64,000 bases of DNA from CAWCWK01 sp963842125 (GCA_963842125.1 CAWJFE010000005.1:62001-126000), one strand, 5' to 3'. Positions 16,666 through 25,651 are shown, counted from the first letter of the stretch. Notes: generated by a model from the letters alone, not told the origin. Numbers and translations: made by a program.

Positions 16666-17010
16666 TTATTGGGAGACGGTAAAGGTGAAGCCGCCCTGCA
16701 TCGGATGGCCGTCGGCGGAGAGTCCGCGCCAGTCGACCTCGTAGGCGCCCGGTGCGATCTCGTCCTCGGGCGTCGCGACGTACTCAGTGACGGGATCGGT
16801 GCCCATCTCCGACGACGTCGCGATTTCTCCCGCCTCGCCCGTCACGACGACCCGCGTAACGCGCATCGGCATGTTAAAGCGAAGCACGACCTCCTCGACC
16901 GCCTCGACGTTCGCGCCGTCGGCCGGGACGGTCGTCTCCGACTTGGAGTGAGCCAGCGCCGCACCTGTCAGTGCGATGGTGGCGGCAAGGGACAGCATCA
17001 TGGTCTTCAT
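16666..17010 (-). CDS. copC: CopC periplasmic copper-binding protein
   Basis: 114 residues. The signal peptide is MKTMMLSLAATIALTGAALA, and mature CopC starts with HSKSETTVPADGANVEAVEE. The N-terminal His plus the late DGHPMQG motif make the usual Cu(II) site; the Met-rich Cu(I) loop of Pseudomonas CopC is missing, as in most short CopC proteins. The fold ends with PGAYEVDWRGLSADGHPMQG. The start at 17010 is supported by GGAG-like bases upstream. It is followed at once by copD. Confidence 0.95.
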   Translation of the reverse strand: MKTMMLSLAATIALTGAALAHSKSETTVPADGANVEAVEEVVLRFNMPMRVTRVVVTGEAGEIATSSEMGTDPVTEYVATPEDEIAPGAYEVDWRGLSADGHPMQGGFTFTVSQ

Positions 17011-17091
17011 GGTATTCTCCTCGTTGGGCGACGGGTGGCCGTCGCAGGGATTGGCACGCCGTGCAGCCTTCTGGCACACGGCTCGGACCCG

Positions 17092-18618
17092 TCAGTCTTG
17101 GACCAGGAACTGGCCCATCATGCCCGCATCCTCGTGCTCGAGGATGTGGCAGTGAAACATGAACGGCACGGAAGCGACGCTGGCAGCCGTGACCTCAACG
17201 AGCAGCGCGCGTTCGTTCCCGACCTCGACCACGTCCTTCCAGCCGGTCTCCTCGGGCGTCGTCGGGTCCTCGACCAGGAAGCGAACCCCGTGGGCGTGGA
17301 AGGGGTGGGACATGCCGGCGCCGGACACCAGCCAGCGCTCCACCGTTCCGAGCTCGGCGGTGAAGGCCATACGGTCGGGATCGTAGGCCTCGCCGTTGAT
17401 CGTCATGACAGGGCCTCGGCCGACGAGACCGCGCATCATCTGCCCCGGTCCCATGCCCTCGTCGAGTACGAACCGCCGCGTCGTCACCGGATCGGAGGGT
17501 GTCGAAATCGCTTCGGTCAGATCGCCGGGCAGGGGAGCGGCGCGCGGCAGATCGGCGTCGGGCAGCAGCGTCAGCAGCGGATCGGCGGCGTTCGAGCGAC
17601 CACCCATCATACCGCCCATCATGCCGCCACCACCCATCATGCCGCCCATGCCCATCCCGGACGCCGGTTCGGCCTCGGCGACGAGGCCGGCGGCACCGCC
17701 GCGGCTCAGATCGACGACGATCTCGACCCGTTCTCCGGGCGCGATGCGCACGGTCTCCATCTCGACGCCTGTGGGTAGCAGTCCGCGATCGGTGGCGATC
17801 AGCGTCACCGGCCGGCGATCGGCGAAGGCCAGCCGGAAGGTCGCGGCCGTCGCGGCGTTGATGAGCCGGAGCCGCACGGGTCCGGCGGGTACGACCGCCT
17901 GCGCGCCGCGCTGCCCGTTCGCGAGGACCGCGTCGCCTACGAAGCCATGCATGACGTCCATCGTCGAGGGCTCGTAGACGGCGCGCCCCTCTCCGTCGAA
18001 GCGCTTGTCCTGCATGACGAGGACGAGGTCGTCCCGTCCATAGGTGCGCGGCAACCTTTGGCCGATGGGCGCGTCGTCCTCCAGCAGGATCGCACCCGCA
18101 AGCCCGGCCGCGACGTCGGGGGCCGTCCTGCCGTGGACATGCGTGTGATACCAGAGGGTCGCCGCGGCCTGTTCGGGTTCAAGGCGCGGAGACCACGTCT
18201 GGCCGGGCGCAATGATCGACTGCGGTGCTCCGCCATCGACGTTCGACGGGACGTCGAGCCCATGCCAGTGGATCGACACTGGCACGTCCGCCGCGTTCCG
18301 CGCCAACACGTTCACCGCCTGCCCCCGGCGTATGCGCAAGGTCGGGCCGAGATAGTCCGCATCGAACCCCATCGTCGCCGACGGTGCGCCGCCGAGAAAG
18401 CGCGTGGCGCCGCGGCGGGCCGTCAGATCGAGCGACCCGGCCGTCGTGTCGCGCAGCTCCGGCAGGCGCAGCGCGGCGCCCGATCGGGTCGCCGCGACGG
18501 CTGGGCGCCAGATTGCTGGAACGGCTAGCGTCGCGCCGAGGCCGGCGAGGATGCTGCGCCGGCTCGGATGGCACATGCGGCCGCTTCCCATGCGGCGGAC
18601 TCTTTTGGTAGGGATCAC
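17092..18618 (-). CDS. Multicopper oxidase, CueO-like, Tat-exported (second of three)
   Basis: 508 residues from GTG 18618, whose GTGA overlaps the cytochrome stop. The Tat signal is SRRSILAGLGATLAVPAIW. The copper motifs are HWHG, then HTHVHG, then HPFHAHG and FHCHILEHEDAGMMG. Between domains 2 and 3 is a Met/Gly run (MGMGGMMGGGGMMGGMMGG), like the Met-rich segment that feeds Cu(I) to CueO. It is therefore a strong cuprous oxidase candidate. It is encoded between cytochrome c and copC, and its electron acceptor should be O2. Confidence 0.95.
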   Translation of the reverse strand: MIPTKRVRRMGSGRMCHPSRRSILAGLGATLAVPAIWRPAVAATRSGAALRLPELRDTTAGSLDLTARRGATRFLGGAPSATMGFDADYLGPTLRIRRGQAVNVLARNAADVPVSIHWHGLDVPSNVDGGAPQSIIAPGQTWSPRLEPEQAAATLWYHTHVHGRTAPDVAAGLAGAILLEDDAPIGQRLPRTYGRDDLVLVMQDKRFDGEGRAVYEPSTMDVMHGFVGDAVLANGQRGAQAVVPAGPVRLRLINAATAATFRLAFADRRPVTLIATDRGLLPTGVEMETVRIAPGERVEIVVDLSRGGAAGLVAEAEPASGMGMGGMMGGGGMMGGMMGGRSNAADPLLTLLPDADLPRAAPLPGDLTEAISTPSDPVTTRRFVLDEGMGPGQMMRGLVGRGPVMTINGEAYDPDRMAFTAELGTVERWLVSGAGMSHPFHAHGVRFLVEDPTTPEETGWKDVVEVGNERALLVEVTAASVASVPFMFHCHILEHEDAGMMGQFLVQD

Positions 18619-19088
18619 TGCGGCCTCGTGCGAAGGTTCATCTTGTCGTGCCGCACCCGCACGTCGTCCGGCCAGCGCGACTTGATGTAGGACAGGACGG
18701 CGACGATCTCGTCGTCGGACAGGACCCCGTCATAGGCCGGCATGGCCGAGCGATAGTCCTCGCCCGCGAACTTCGCGAGACCGTATTTCGTCAGTTCGAA
18801 CAAGGTCTCGTCGTCGTGGTGCCAGGTGTGTCCGGTCTCGTCGTGCGGTGGTGCCGGAAGGAGACCGTCCGGCCCGGGACTGCGCCAATCCAGCTGGCCT
18901 TCCAGGTTCGGCCCGTGGCACGACGCGCATTGGGCGGCGTAGACCTCGCCGCCCAATGCTACCACGATCGGATCGTCCGGCCGCAAAAGGGCACCTTCGG
19001 CATCGCCTGCCTCGAGGCCCCAGCGTATTGCGAGGACAATCAAAGCAATAACGATAAACAGACCCAGGATCCGCAAGGTCATCGCCAT
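18615..19088 (-). CDS. Membrane-anchored c-type cytochrome
   Basis: 157 residues with an N-terminal membrane helix (LRILGLFIVIALIVLAI) and a single cytochrome c domain. The haem motif is CASCH in AAQCASCHGPNLEGQ, and the sixth-ligand Met is in YRSAMPAYDGVLSDDEIVAV. It overlaps the next oxidase gene by GTGA and follows DUF411 by 3 bp. Such cytochromes are frequent beside copper oxidases. It could carry electrons from Cu(I) oxidation to a terminal oxidase, but this is inference. Confidence 0.92.
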   Translation of the reverse strand: MAMTLRILGLFIVIALIVLAIRWGLEAGDAEGALLRPDDPIVVALGGEVYAAQCASCHGPNLEGQLDWRSPGPDGLLPAPPHDETGHTWHHDDETLFELTKYGLAKFAGEDYRSAMPAYDGVLSDDEIVAVLSYIKSRWPDDVRVRHDKMNLRTRPQ

Positions 19089-19091
19089 TGA

Positions 19092-19565
19092 CTATTTCGC
19101 CTTGTCCGAACCGGTCACAAGATAAGGGGTCTCGAGCACCTTGCCGTCCTGAAAGGCCATGACGTCATATGAAGCGTCGCGGTCGTAGTTCATGCCGAGG
19201 GAACCCATCGGCATGCCCGGAACGCCGATCCCATCGATATCCGGCGTCTCGTCGAGGAGCTTGCGGATCGCGACCGGCGGGACATGGCCTTCCAACACGT
19301 ATCGGCCCATGCGGCTGGTGTGGCAGGCCCAGGTCTCCTTGGGTACGCCGCCGGCGGCCTTCATGCCCTGGTAGTCGTCCGTCTCCGAAACGGTAACGGG
19401 CAGGCCCATCTGTTTCAGCCCGTCGGCCCAGACCTGACAGCAGCCGCAGGTCGGCGTCTTGACCATGTGAACGTGGTTCGGTGCGTGGTCGGCATGCGCC
19501 AGGGCGGGGACGGCGAGCGCGAGCGCGAAGGCGCCAGCGGCGGAGAGCTTGGCAGTGTGATTCAT
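19092..19565 (-). CDS. DUF411 metal-binding exported protein
   Basis: 157 residues with a signal peptide (about residues 1-25, ending in PALAHA) and a DUF411 domain. Key motifs are VKTPTCGCCQVWADGLKQMG, a CxCC site, and PKETWACHTSRMGRYVLEGH, a second conserved Cys/His site. The tail PGMPMGSLGMNYDR is Met-rich. DUF411 proteins occur in copper and silver clusters and are assumed to bind the metal in the periplasm. It leads the run of genes through cytochrome c and the second oxidase, with spacing of a few bases. Confidence 0.93.
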   Translation of the reverse strand: MNHTAKLSAAGAFALALAVPALAHADHAPNHVHMVKTPTCGCCQVWADGLKQMGLPVTVSETDDYQGMKAAGGVPKETWACHTSRMGRYVLEGHVPPVAIRKLLDETPDIDGIGVPGMPMGSLGMNYDRDASYDVMAFQDGKVLETPYLVTGSDKAK

Positions 19566-19613
19566 CGTTCGAACGTTCCTTCTCTTGCAGTGAGGTTCGG
19601 TGCGCGACGTCGT

Positions 19614-20309
19614 TCAGCCGACGACGCCCGGGGTAAGCTGCGAGGGCATGCGGCTGTTGCGCACCACGACGCGCGTCTTGTTCGGGACTCGGTCGTAAAG
19701 GTCGATGACATCCTGGTTCAGCAGGCGGATGCACCCGGAGGACACAGCCTTGCCGATCGACCAAGGCTCGTTCGTGCCATGGATGCGGTAGAGCGTGTCT
19801 ATGCCGTTCTGGAACAAATACAGCGCGCGAGCCCCAAGTGGGTTGTCGAGGCCAGGCGGATGCCCGCCATTGGCGGCGCTGTACTTCTCCAACTCGGGTT
19901 GGCGCGCGATCATCTCGTCGGGCGGCGTCCAGGTCGGCCAGGGACGCTTCCACTGCATGACCGCGTCGCCGGCCCACTCGAAGCCCTGTCGACCGACGCC
20001 GATGCCATAACGCATCGCCCGACCGCCCTCCTGCGTGTACCAGAGATACTTGGCATCCGGATCGACGACGATCGTACCGGCCGGCTCGCCGGTCGGATTG
20101 GCGACCTCCGTGCGCCAGAATTGCGGATCGACCTCGCCCGGCGGAACGGCCGGAACGGGATAGGGCTCGTCCAGCAGCGCCTGATACATCGCGGGGACGG
20201 GGGGTGGCACGTCGGCCACCGGAGTCACGGTCCGGGTGGGCGTGCAGGCGGCAAGGGTCAGGCCGCCGCCAAGCAGCCCTGCGCCAAGTACGGCGCGACG
20301 GGTCAACAT
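19614..20309 (-). CDS. L,D-transpeptidase, lipoprotein form
   Basis: 231 residues. The signal ends in a lipobox, LGGGLTLAAC, so Lgt should anchor it as a lipoprotein. The YkuD catalytic block is HGTNEPWSIGKAVSSGCIRL, nearly the same as in the copy at 1771-2334, and both share the sequence GARALYL before it. The ATG at 20309 is chosen because the signal starts there. It precedes DUF411 on the same strand by 48 bp. Two such enzymes in a copper island fit with copper being an inhibitor of this enzyme class. Confidence 0.92.
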   Translation of the reverse strand: MLTRRAVLGAGLLGGGLTLAACTPTRTVTPVADVPPPVPAMYQALLDEPYPVPAVPPGEVDPQFWRTEVANPTGEPAGTIVVDPDAKYLWYTQEGGRAMRYGIGVGRQGFEWAGDAVMQWKRPWPTWTPPDEMIARQPELEKYSAANGGHPPGLDNPLGARALYLFQNGIDTLYRIHGTNEPWSIGKAVSSGCIRLLNQDVIDLYDRVPNKTRVVVRNSRMPSQLTPGVVG

Positions 20310-20373
20310 AAGAATTCTCCTGGGACTAACGTTAACGAGACGCATCCCGATCATTCGGGCGCGTCAGATCGCG

Positions 20374-20709
20374 TCAGCTCAGGCGAGGCGGGTCGAGAGG
20401 AACGGAGGGGAGGCGGCCGTTACCGGCTTCCGCATGCGAAATGAACACGATCTGCAGGGCAGTCTGCCGCTCCAACGGACAGGTGCGTGCCGACACGGCT
20501 TGATCGAACGCCGTCATGCAATGACTGGTCGTTCGGTTGGGCGTCTCGACCTCACAGCACGCCTCATCCGCTACGACCTCGGACCCCGCCAAGGCGAGGT
20601 ATGTACCCGACGAGGCATGTGACACGTCGTCCGCGCGCGCATGATCGAACCCCGCTCCAATAGGAAGCGCGATCAAACATATCAGTACGAGGGACAGAAT
20701 ACGTCGCAT
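20374..20709 (-). CDS. Small exported cysteine-containing protein, unrecognised
   Basis: 111 residues with a signal peptide (MRRILSLVLICLIALPIGAG). The mature chain has cysteines in VADEACCEVETP, TTSHCMTAF and ARTCPLERQ, and ends with PSVPLDPPRLS. The ending and the layout resemble the broken gene at 32439-32823, which ends IDRIENPPRLA. The two may belong to one family of small secreted copper-island proteins. The RcnR-like sequence CTAGGGGGAGTA lies just upstream of the ATG. Confidence 0.6.
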   Translation of the reverse strand: MRRILSLVLICLIALPIGAGFDHARADDVSHASSGTYLALAGSEVVADEACCEVETPNRTTSHCMTAFDQAVSARTCPLERQTALQIVFISHAEAGNGRLPSVPLDPPRLS

Positions 20710-20726
20710 GCCTAGGGGGAGTATCC
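20710..20726. promoter_or_regulatory. RcnR/CsoR-like G-tract site
   Basis: GCCTAGGGGGAGTATCC touches the start codon of the minus-strand small secreted gene. The GGGGGAGTA half matches the right half of the known RcnR consensus (TACT, six G, N, AGTA). No full second half is present. Confidence 0.4.
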
Positions 20727-20769
20727 GCGTTGCGTGACGGAATGATGGCGCGATAAAGTTATATCGCCG

Positions 20770-21576
20770 TTACGGCTTATCCGATGCCGCTCGGGTGCGG
20801 TCGACGCTGGATTGGAGCGTCTCCAACGGAACGGCACCCGGAACCAACTCGTCGCCGACAACGAAGGCGGGCGTCCCGGAAAAGCCTAGCCCTTCGGTCA
20901 ACTCGAACGACGTCCGTATATGCTCATCGATCTCGGGCGCTCCCATGTCCTCGCGAAGCCTGTCCAGATCGAGGCCGAGTTCCTGGGCGGCCTGCAGCAC
21001 GCTGGCTTCCTCTGCGCGCGGCAGGTCCATCAGCGCCCAATGCATCTCTTCATAAGCGTCCTGCTCTCGCGCGGCCAACGCCGCCCGTGCCGCGAAGAGC
21101 GATCCTTCGCCGAGGATCGGCCATTCCCGGTAGACCAGCCGGACGCCAGGATCCTGCTTCAGAAGCGCCTTGACGTCGCCGACGACGCGCTTGCAGTAGG
21201 GACAGTTGTAGTCGAAGAACTCAACGACCGTAACGTCCCCGTCGGGGTTTCCGAGGACCGGTGCGTTCGGATCTTGTTCGAGACGCGTGCGCTCGCGCTC
21301 GAGCGTCTCCTGAGCTCGTGTCAGCTTTTCCTTTTCGGATTGCTCTTGTAGAAGCTGCGCGGCCTCGGCGATGATGCCGGGGTTCTGGCGAATCGTGTCG
21401 AGAACCAGCGCGCGGACGCGCTCCTCCGTCATGGCGGCCGTCGTGGCGGCGTCCTGCGCGAGCGCACCGATGGGGCTGCCAAACGCGGCAGCGAGAGCCA
21501 GCCCGGCCAGGACCAGCCTCCGCCCCGCCTTGAGCGGCCCCTCACTGCGCGTGCGTTCACTCTTTCGTATCTTCAC
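20770..21576 (-). CDS. scsC: DsbA-family thiol oxidoreductase, ScsC-like
   Basis: 268 residues from GTG 21576 (AAGAGG upstream). This start leaves the palindromic operator free, whereas the farther ATG would place it inside the gene. A signal (VLAGLALAAAFGSPIGALAQ) precedes a helical N-terminal arm (LLQEQSEKEKLTRAQETLER) of the sort that oligomerises ScsC. The thioredoxin site is FFDYNCPYCKRVVGD, and cis-Pro lies in GFSGTPAFVVG. ScsC proteins protect or repair disulfides under copper stress. It diverges from the ScsB-like reductase that should recycle it. Confidence 0.88.
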   Translation of the reverse strand: MKIRKSERTRSEGPLKAGRRLVLAGLALAAAFGSPIGALAQDAATTAAMTEERVRALVLDTIRQNPGIIAEAAQLLQEQSEKEKLTRAQETLERERTRLEQDPNAPVLGNPDGDVTVVEFFDYNCPYCKRVVGDVKALLKQDPGVRLVYREWPILGEGSLFAARAALAAREQDAYEEMHWALMDLPRAEEASVLQAAQELGLDLDRLREDMGAPEIDEHIRTSFELTEGLGFSGTPAFVVGDELVPGAVPLETLQSSVDRTRAASDKP

Positions 21577-21589
21577 GACCGACCTCTTG

Positions 21590-21610
21590 CCATACCGGGG
21601 GTGGGCATGG
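21590..21610. promoter_or_regulatory. CsoR-type operator between scsC and scsB
   Basis: A 21-bp imperfect palindrome with left arm CCATACC, G-rich centre GGGGGTG and right arm GGCATGG. It lies 13 bp before the scsC start and about 58 bp before scsB, so one site could control both. It is close in form to the 8078-8102 site. Confidence 0.65.
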
Positions 21611-21667
21611 TCGACATAGACCATTTCGGGTGCCGGCGCCATCATCGTTGTGAGGTCATCGAGTCAC

Positions 21668-23809
21668 ATGGTTGCGAAGACGCGTCCGGCCCTTCTGAGG
21701 GTTCTTTCGTTCGCCGCGACAATCTGGATGGCGATCCAGCCTGCCACGGCGGCGATCTCCGCGCGCTCGAGCACGGACGCGATGGCCGTGTCCCTCGTCA
21801 CCGCCGAGGCCGGGGTTCCCTTGGATGCCGCGACCCTTTCCGGCGGTCTGCACATCGCGCTGTCGGAGGGTTGGAAGACGTATTGGCGATCGCCGGGCGA
21901 GGTCGGCATTCCTCCCTCGATCGATTGGTCCGGCTCCCTCAACGTCGCCGACGTCGAGCTGCTCTGGCCCGCTCCCGAACGCTTCCGCGCCTTCGGCATC
22001 GAGAACTTCGGGTATAGCGGGGACGTCGTCCTTCCACTCCAGATCTCTCTCGAGAACCCGGGAGAGCCGGTCGCTCTTCGCGCCGCCGTCTCGATGCTCG
22101 TCTGCTCGAAGGTCTGCGTCCCGGTCAGCGCCGACCTCGCGCTCGACCTGGGGCCGGGCGAGCAGATCGACGCCGAGGGCGCGGCGCTCGTCGCCAGCGG
22201 CGCGTCGCGCCTGCCCGCGTCGGCGGAGACCTCCGGCGTACGGCTCGTCTCCGCCGCCTCTGAAAGCGGGCGCCTCGTGCTGGCGCTGCGTTCGCGGGAC
22301 GGCTGGTCCCAGCCGGACGTCTTCCCCGAGCTGGACGGCGTGACGTTCGGTCCTCCAGACATCCGCATCGACGATGGCGGAGAGCTCCTATGGGCCGCGC
22401 TCGAGGCGCGCGGTCCGATGCCGGCCGCGGGGAACGTGCGCGTCACGGTCGTCGACGGTGCCGGGGCCATCGAGGCGGAGAGCCCCTTGGCAGGGGAACC
22501 CGTGCCCGCGCCCGGCGGTCGGGCCGACGCCGCGCCGGACTGGCGCGCGCTGACCGGCATGCTCGGCCTGGCCTTTCTCGGCGGGCTCGTCCTCAACGCC
22601 ATGCCCTGCGTGCTGCCGATCCTCGGCGTGAAGCTCGGCGGCGCCCTCCGATCGGTCGGGCGGGAGGCGTCGCATGTCCGGCTCGGCTTCCTGGCGTCGG
22701 CCGCCGGCGTCCTGACCTTCATGTGGGTCCTCGCGGCGGGGCTGATCGCCGCGCGTCTTTCGGGAGCGAGCGTTGGATGGGGGTTGCAGTTTCAGGACCC
22801 GACCTTTCTCGCTATCGCCGTCCTCCTCCTCACCCTGTTCGCGGCCAACGCGCTCGGACTGTTCCGGATCGACCTGCCTGCCGGGCTTGCGGACCGCCTC
22901 GCGAGATCGGGGGGGCAAGGGCTGGCCGGCGATTTCGCGGGCGGAGCTTTCGCGGCGCTCCTGGCGACCCCCTGTTCGGCGCCCTTCCTCGGCACGGCGG
23001 TCGCCTTCGCCCTGGCGACCGGCCCCCTCGAGATCGGGACGATCTTCACGGCCTTGGGTCTTGGGCTGGCCACGCCGTATCTCCTCGTCGCGATCCGTCC
23101 CGGACTGATCGACCGGCTTCCCCGGCCCGGGCGCTGGATGGTCGCGGTGCGGATCGCGATCGGCGTCGCCCTGGCGGGAACGGCCGCCTGGCTGCTCTGG
23201 GTTCTCCTCGGCGTATCGGGCCGCGCGGCGGTGCTGGTCGTGGGAGCGCTGGCGCTGCTGTCTCTGGCGGTCGTCGGCTTTGGCCAGCTCTCGGGATCGC
23301 TCACGCTTCGGGGACGAACCCAACTGGCGCTTCTCACGGTCCTGATGACCGTGGCGGTCGTCGCGCCCCGCTTCATCGTGCCGGACGCCCGCGCCGTCGC
23401 ACCTGCGACCGGGATCGCGTGGCAACCCTTCTCGCGCGCCGAGGTTGCGAAGCTGGTGTCGCAAGGCCGGACCGTCTTCGTCGACGTGACCGCCGACTGG
23501 TGCGTCACCTGCAAGGCGAACAAGGCGCTCGTCCTGGACCGCGGCGACGTGGCGAGCCGCCTGCGTGACGGCTCGGTGGTGCCGCTGCAGGCCGACTGGA
23601 CCAGGCCCGACCCGGAGATCGGCCGCTACCTTCGCGAACACGGACGCTACGGCATTCCCTTCAACGCCGTCTACGGGCCGGGAGAGCCGGAAGGCGCCGT
23701 TCTCCCGGAACTCCTTTCCTCGGCAGTCGTGCTCGATGCCATCGATGCTGCGGGTATCGATCGGACCGACGGCGAGGCTCCACGGACTGCCGGGTCAGCT
23801 GAGCAGTAG
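21668..23809 (+). CDS. scsB: ScsB/DsbD-like thiol-disulfide transporter
   Basis: 713 residues from ATG 21668 (GAGG upstream). A signal is followed by a DsbD-alpha-like periplasmic domain with the pair VCSKVCVPV. The membrane core of about eight helices carries LNAMPCVLPILGVKLGG and LLATPCSAPFLGTAVAF, the two transport cysteines. A C-terminal thioredoxin domain with DVTADWCVTCKANKALVLDR closes the chain. It moves reducing power from cytosolic thioredoxin to periplasmic thiols, here most likely to ScsC. The G-tract operator upstream suggests copper induction. Confidence 0.93.
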   Translation: MVAKTRPALLRVLSFAATIWMAIQPATAAISARSSTDAMAVSLVTAEAGVPLDAATLSGGLHIALSEGWKTYWRSPGEVGIPPSIDWSGSLNVADVELLWPAPERFRAFGIENFGYSGDVVLPLQISLENPGEPVALRAAVSMLVCSKVCVPVSADLALDLGPGEQIDAEGAALVASGASRLPASAETSGVRLVSAASESGRLVLALRSRDGWSQPDVFPELDGVTFGPPDIRIDDGGELLWAALEARGPMPAAGNVRVTVVDGAGAIEAESPLAGEPVPAPGGRADAAPDWRALTGMLGLAFLGGLVLNAMPCVLPILGVKLGGALRSVGREASHVRLGFLASAAGVLTFMWVLAAGLIAARLSGASVGWGLQFQDPTFLAIAVLLLTLFAANALGLFRIDLPAGLADRLARSGGQGLAGDFAGGAFAALLATPCSAPFLGTAVAFALATGPLEIGTIFTALGLGLATPYLLVAIRPGLIDRLPRPGRWMVAVRIAIGVALAGTAAWLLWVLLGVSGRAAVLVVGALALLSLAVVGFGQLSGSLTLRGRTQLALLTVLMTVAVVAPRFIVPDARAVAPATGIAWQPFSRAEVAKLVSQGRTVFVDVTADWCVTCKANKALVLDRGDVASRLRDGSVVPLQADWTRPDPEIGRYLREHGRYGIPFNAVYGPGEPEGAVLPELLSSAVVLDAIDAAGIDRTDGEAPRTAGSAEQ

Positions 23810-23827
23810 TCATCGTCCCAGATTAGG

Positions 23828-23860
23828 TTCTCTTAGAAATATTTTAACTACGTAAGAGAA
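23828..23860. terminator. Inverted repeat downstream of scsB
   Basis: TTCTCTTA and TAAGAGAA are perfect 8-bp inverted arms around 17 AT-rich bases. They lie 19 bp after the scsB stop. There is no T-run on the plus strand, so this could be a terminator or an operator before motA. Confidence 0.45.
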
Positions 23861-23971
23861 AAGAGCTAACGGCGACACGAAATACGATACTTTGTATACC
23901 TATCCCCCGTACCGTAATGGCTGATCAGTAAATGCATGCTGATTTCGCATGTACGCGGGGGACTTGCTGAA

Positions 23972-24772
23972 ATGGATATCGCCACGCTTATCGGCGTCAT
24001 CGCCGGCATTTTCGTCATAGCCATGGCGATGCTGACCGGCGGCAGCTTCATGCAGTTCATGGACCTGCCCTCGACGCTGATCGTGATCGGCGGCACCTGC
24101 GCCGCCGTCCTGATCCGCTTTCCGATCGGCGGCGTCCTGAAGGCCCTCGGCCTCGGCCTCAAGATCGCCATCCGCAATCCGTCCGGCTCCCACCGCGACA
24201 CGGTCGAGGAGATCGCGCGCCTGGGCGGCATCGCCCGCAAATCCGGCCCGCTCGGCCTCGACAACGAGAAGGTCGACGACGACTTCCTCGCCAAGGGCAT
24301 TCAGCTCATCGCGGATGGCCACGACGCCGAGTTCCTCTCCGAGACGATGAACCGCGAGGGCGAGCTCAAGATCGAGCGGCTCCAGCAGGGCGAGAAGATC
24401 TTCCGCGCGATCGGCGACGCAGCGCCGGCATTTGGCATGATCGGGACATTGATCGGCCTCATCCAGATGCTGGCCACCATGGACGATCCGGCCAATATCG
24501 GCCCCTCCATGGCCATCGCGCTCCTTACCACACTCTACGGCGCGCTCATCGCGAACCTGATCGCGATCCCAGTCGCCGACAAGCTGGCCGCTAAGCTCAA
24601 GGACACCGAGCTCAACCAGGCGCTGGTGACGGACGGCGTCGTCCAGATCCGCCAGAACAAGAACCCGAACCTCATCCGCGAGATGCTGCTGGCCTACCTG
24701 CCGGAGAACGCCCGTGGTCCTGCCGATATGGACGAGAATGTGCAGGTCGGCAGCCGATTGAAGGAAGCTTGA
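23972..24772 (+). CDS. motA: MotA/PomA-type flagellar stator protein
   Basis: 266 residues with four membrane helices, two at the start and two at 150-210. The stretch IFRAIGDAAPAFGMIGTLIG then LIQMLATMDDPANIGPSMAI is the MotA/TolQ/ExbB proton-channel region, and the spacing and length fit MotA or PomA rather than ExbB. The ATG 23972 gives the normal family start (MDIATLIGVIAGIF). It is followed 3 bp later by motB. A stator pair in a copper island, far from other flagellar genes here, is odd; the metal-type chemoreceptor at 9.5 kb may be connected. A C-tract (TATCCCCCG) lies 65 bp upstream. Confidence 0.92.
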   Translation: MDIATLIGVIAGIFVIAMAMLTGGSFMQFMDLPSTLIVIGGTCAAVLIRFPIGGVLKALGLGLKIAIRNPSGSHRDTVEEIARLGGIARKSGPLGLDNEKVDDDFLAKGIQLIADGHDAEFLSETMNREGELKIERLQQGEKIFRAIGDAAPAFGMIGTLIGLIQMLATMDDPANIGPSMAIALLTTLYGALIANLIAIPVADKLAAKLKDTELNQALVTDGVVQIRQNKNPNLIREMLLAYLPENARGPADMDENVQVGSRLKEA

Positions 24773-24775
24773 TTC

Positions 24776-25651
24776 ATGGCTATCGCAGCACGGATGCGGC
24801 GTCGCAATCTCTCGGTCGGCCCGGCTACGATTCCCGCCTGGCTCGTCACCTTCGCGGATCTGATGTGCATCCTGGTATCCTTCTTCGTCCTCATCATCTC
24901 CTTCTCGATACAGGACCAGTACCGGCTCCAGGTCGTGGCCGGCTCCATGCGCGACGCCTTCGGCGTGAAGCCCGTCACGCGCCGGGCGGGCATGATCGAG
25001 GTCTCCGGCTCTCCCTTGCGCGAGCACGTCAAGGACGTCGTGCAGATCCCGATCGAGTTCAACTCGGAGTTCGCGACCGAGCGGCATGACGAGAACCAGA
25101 AGCAGGGGCCGGAAGCCAATACGCACGAGTTCGAGAAATCGGACATCGGGCGCCCGCGCCAGTTCGCCACCGCCACCGTCAGTCTGCGCCAGGCCTTCCA
25201 GGAGATGCCGGAGATCGCCGAGATCTCCAACAACATCGTCATGGAGGAAACCGAGGACGGGCTAAACCTGCAGATCGTCGACGAGGACGGCCGCTCCATG
25301 TTCGCGCCGGGCTCCAAGATGCCCTATGAGCGCACCCGCAAGCTCCTGGAGCACATCGCCCCGGCGCTGGCCCGCCTGCCCAACCGCGTCATGATCACCG
25401 GCCACACCACGGCGGCTTCCGCTCAGGAAGGCCTTGCGCAGAGCCCTTGGGACCTATCGGGCGACCGAGCCGACGCCGCCCGCGATATTCTGGAAACGCA
25501 CGGCCTCGCCCCGGAGCGGATCTTCTCCGTCGTTGGCAAGGCGGATACGGAACCGCTGTACCTCAACGATCCCTTCCTCGCCTCCAACCGCCGGATCTCG
25601 ATCCTTCTGATGAAGGAAGAACCGCCCGTACCGTCCAATCTCCAGCCCTGA
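24776..25651 (+). CDS. motB: MotB-type stator protein with OmpA domain
   Basis: 291 residues. A single membrane helix near residue 30 carries the ion-binding aspartate in TFADLMCILVSFFVLIISF. The C-terminal OmpA/MotB peptidoglycan-binding domain has RVMITGHTTAAS, WDLSGDRADAARDILE and LASNRRISILL. The start codon is 3 bp after motA, so the pair is translated together. The protein should anchor the stator to the cell wall. There is no plug-like feature that I can single out with confidence. Confidence 0.93.
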   Translation: MAIAARMRRRNLSVGPATIPAWLVTFADLMCILVSFFVLIISFSIQDQYRLQVVAGSMRDAFGVKPVTRRAGMIEVSGSPLREHVKDVVQIPIEFNSEFATERHDENQKQGPEANTHEFEKSDIGRPRQFATATVSLRQAFQEMPEIAEISNNIVMEETEDGLNLQIVDEDGRSMFAPGSKMPYERTRKLLEHIAPALARLPNRVMITGHTTAASAQEGLAQSPWDLSGDRADAARDILETHGLAPERIFSVVGKADTEPLYLNDPFLASNRRISILLMKEEPPVPSNLQP

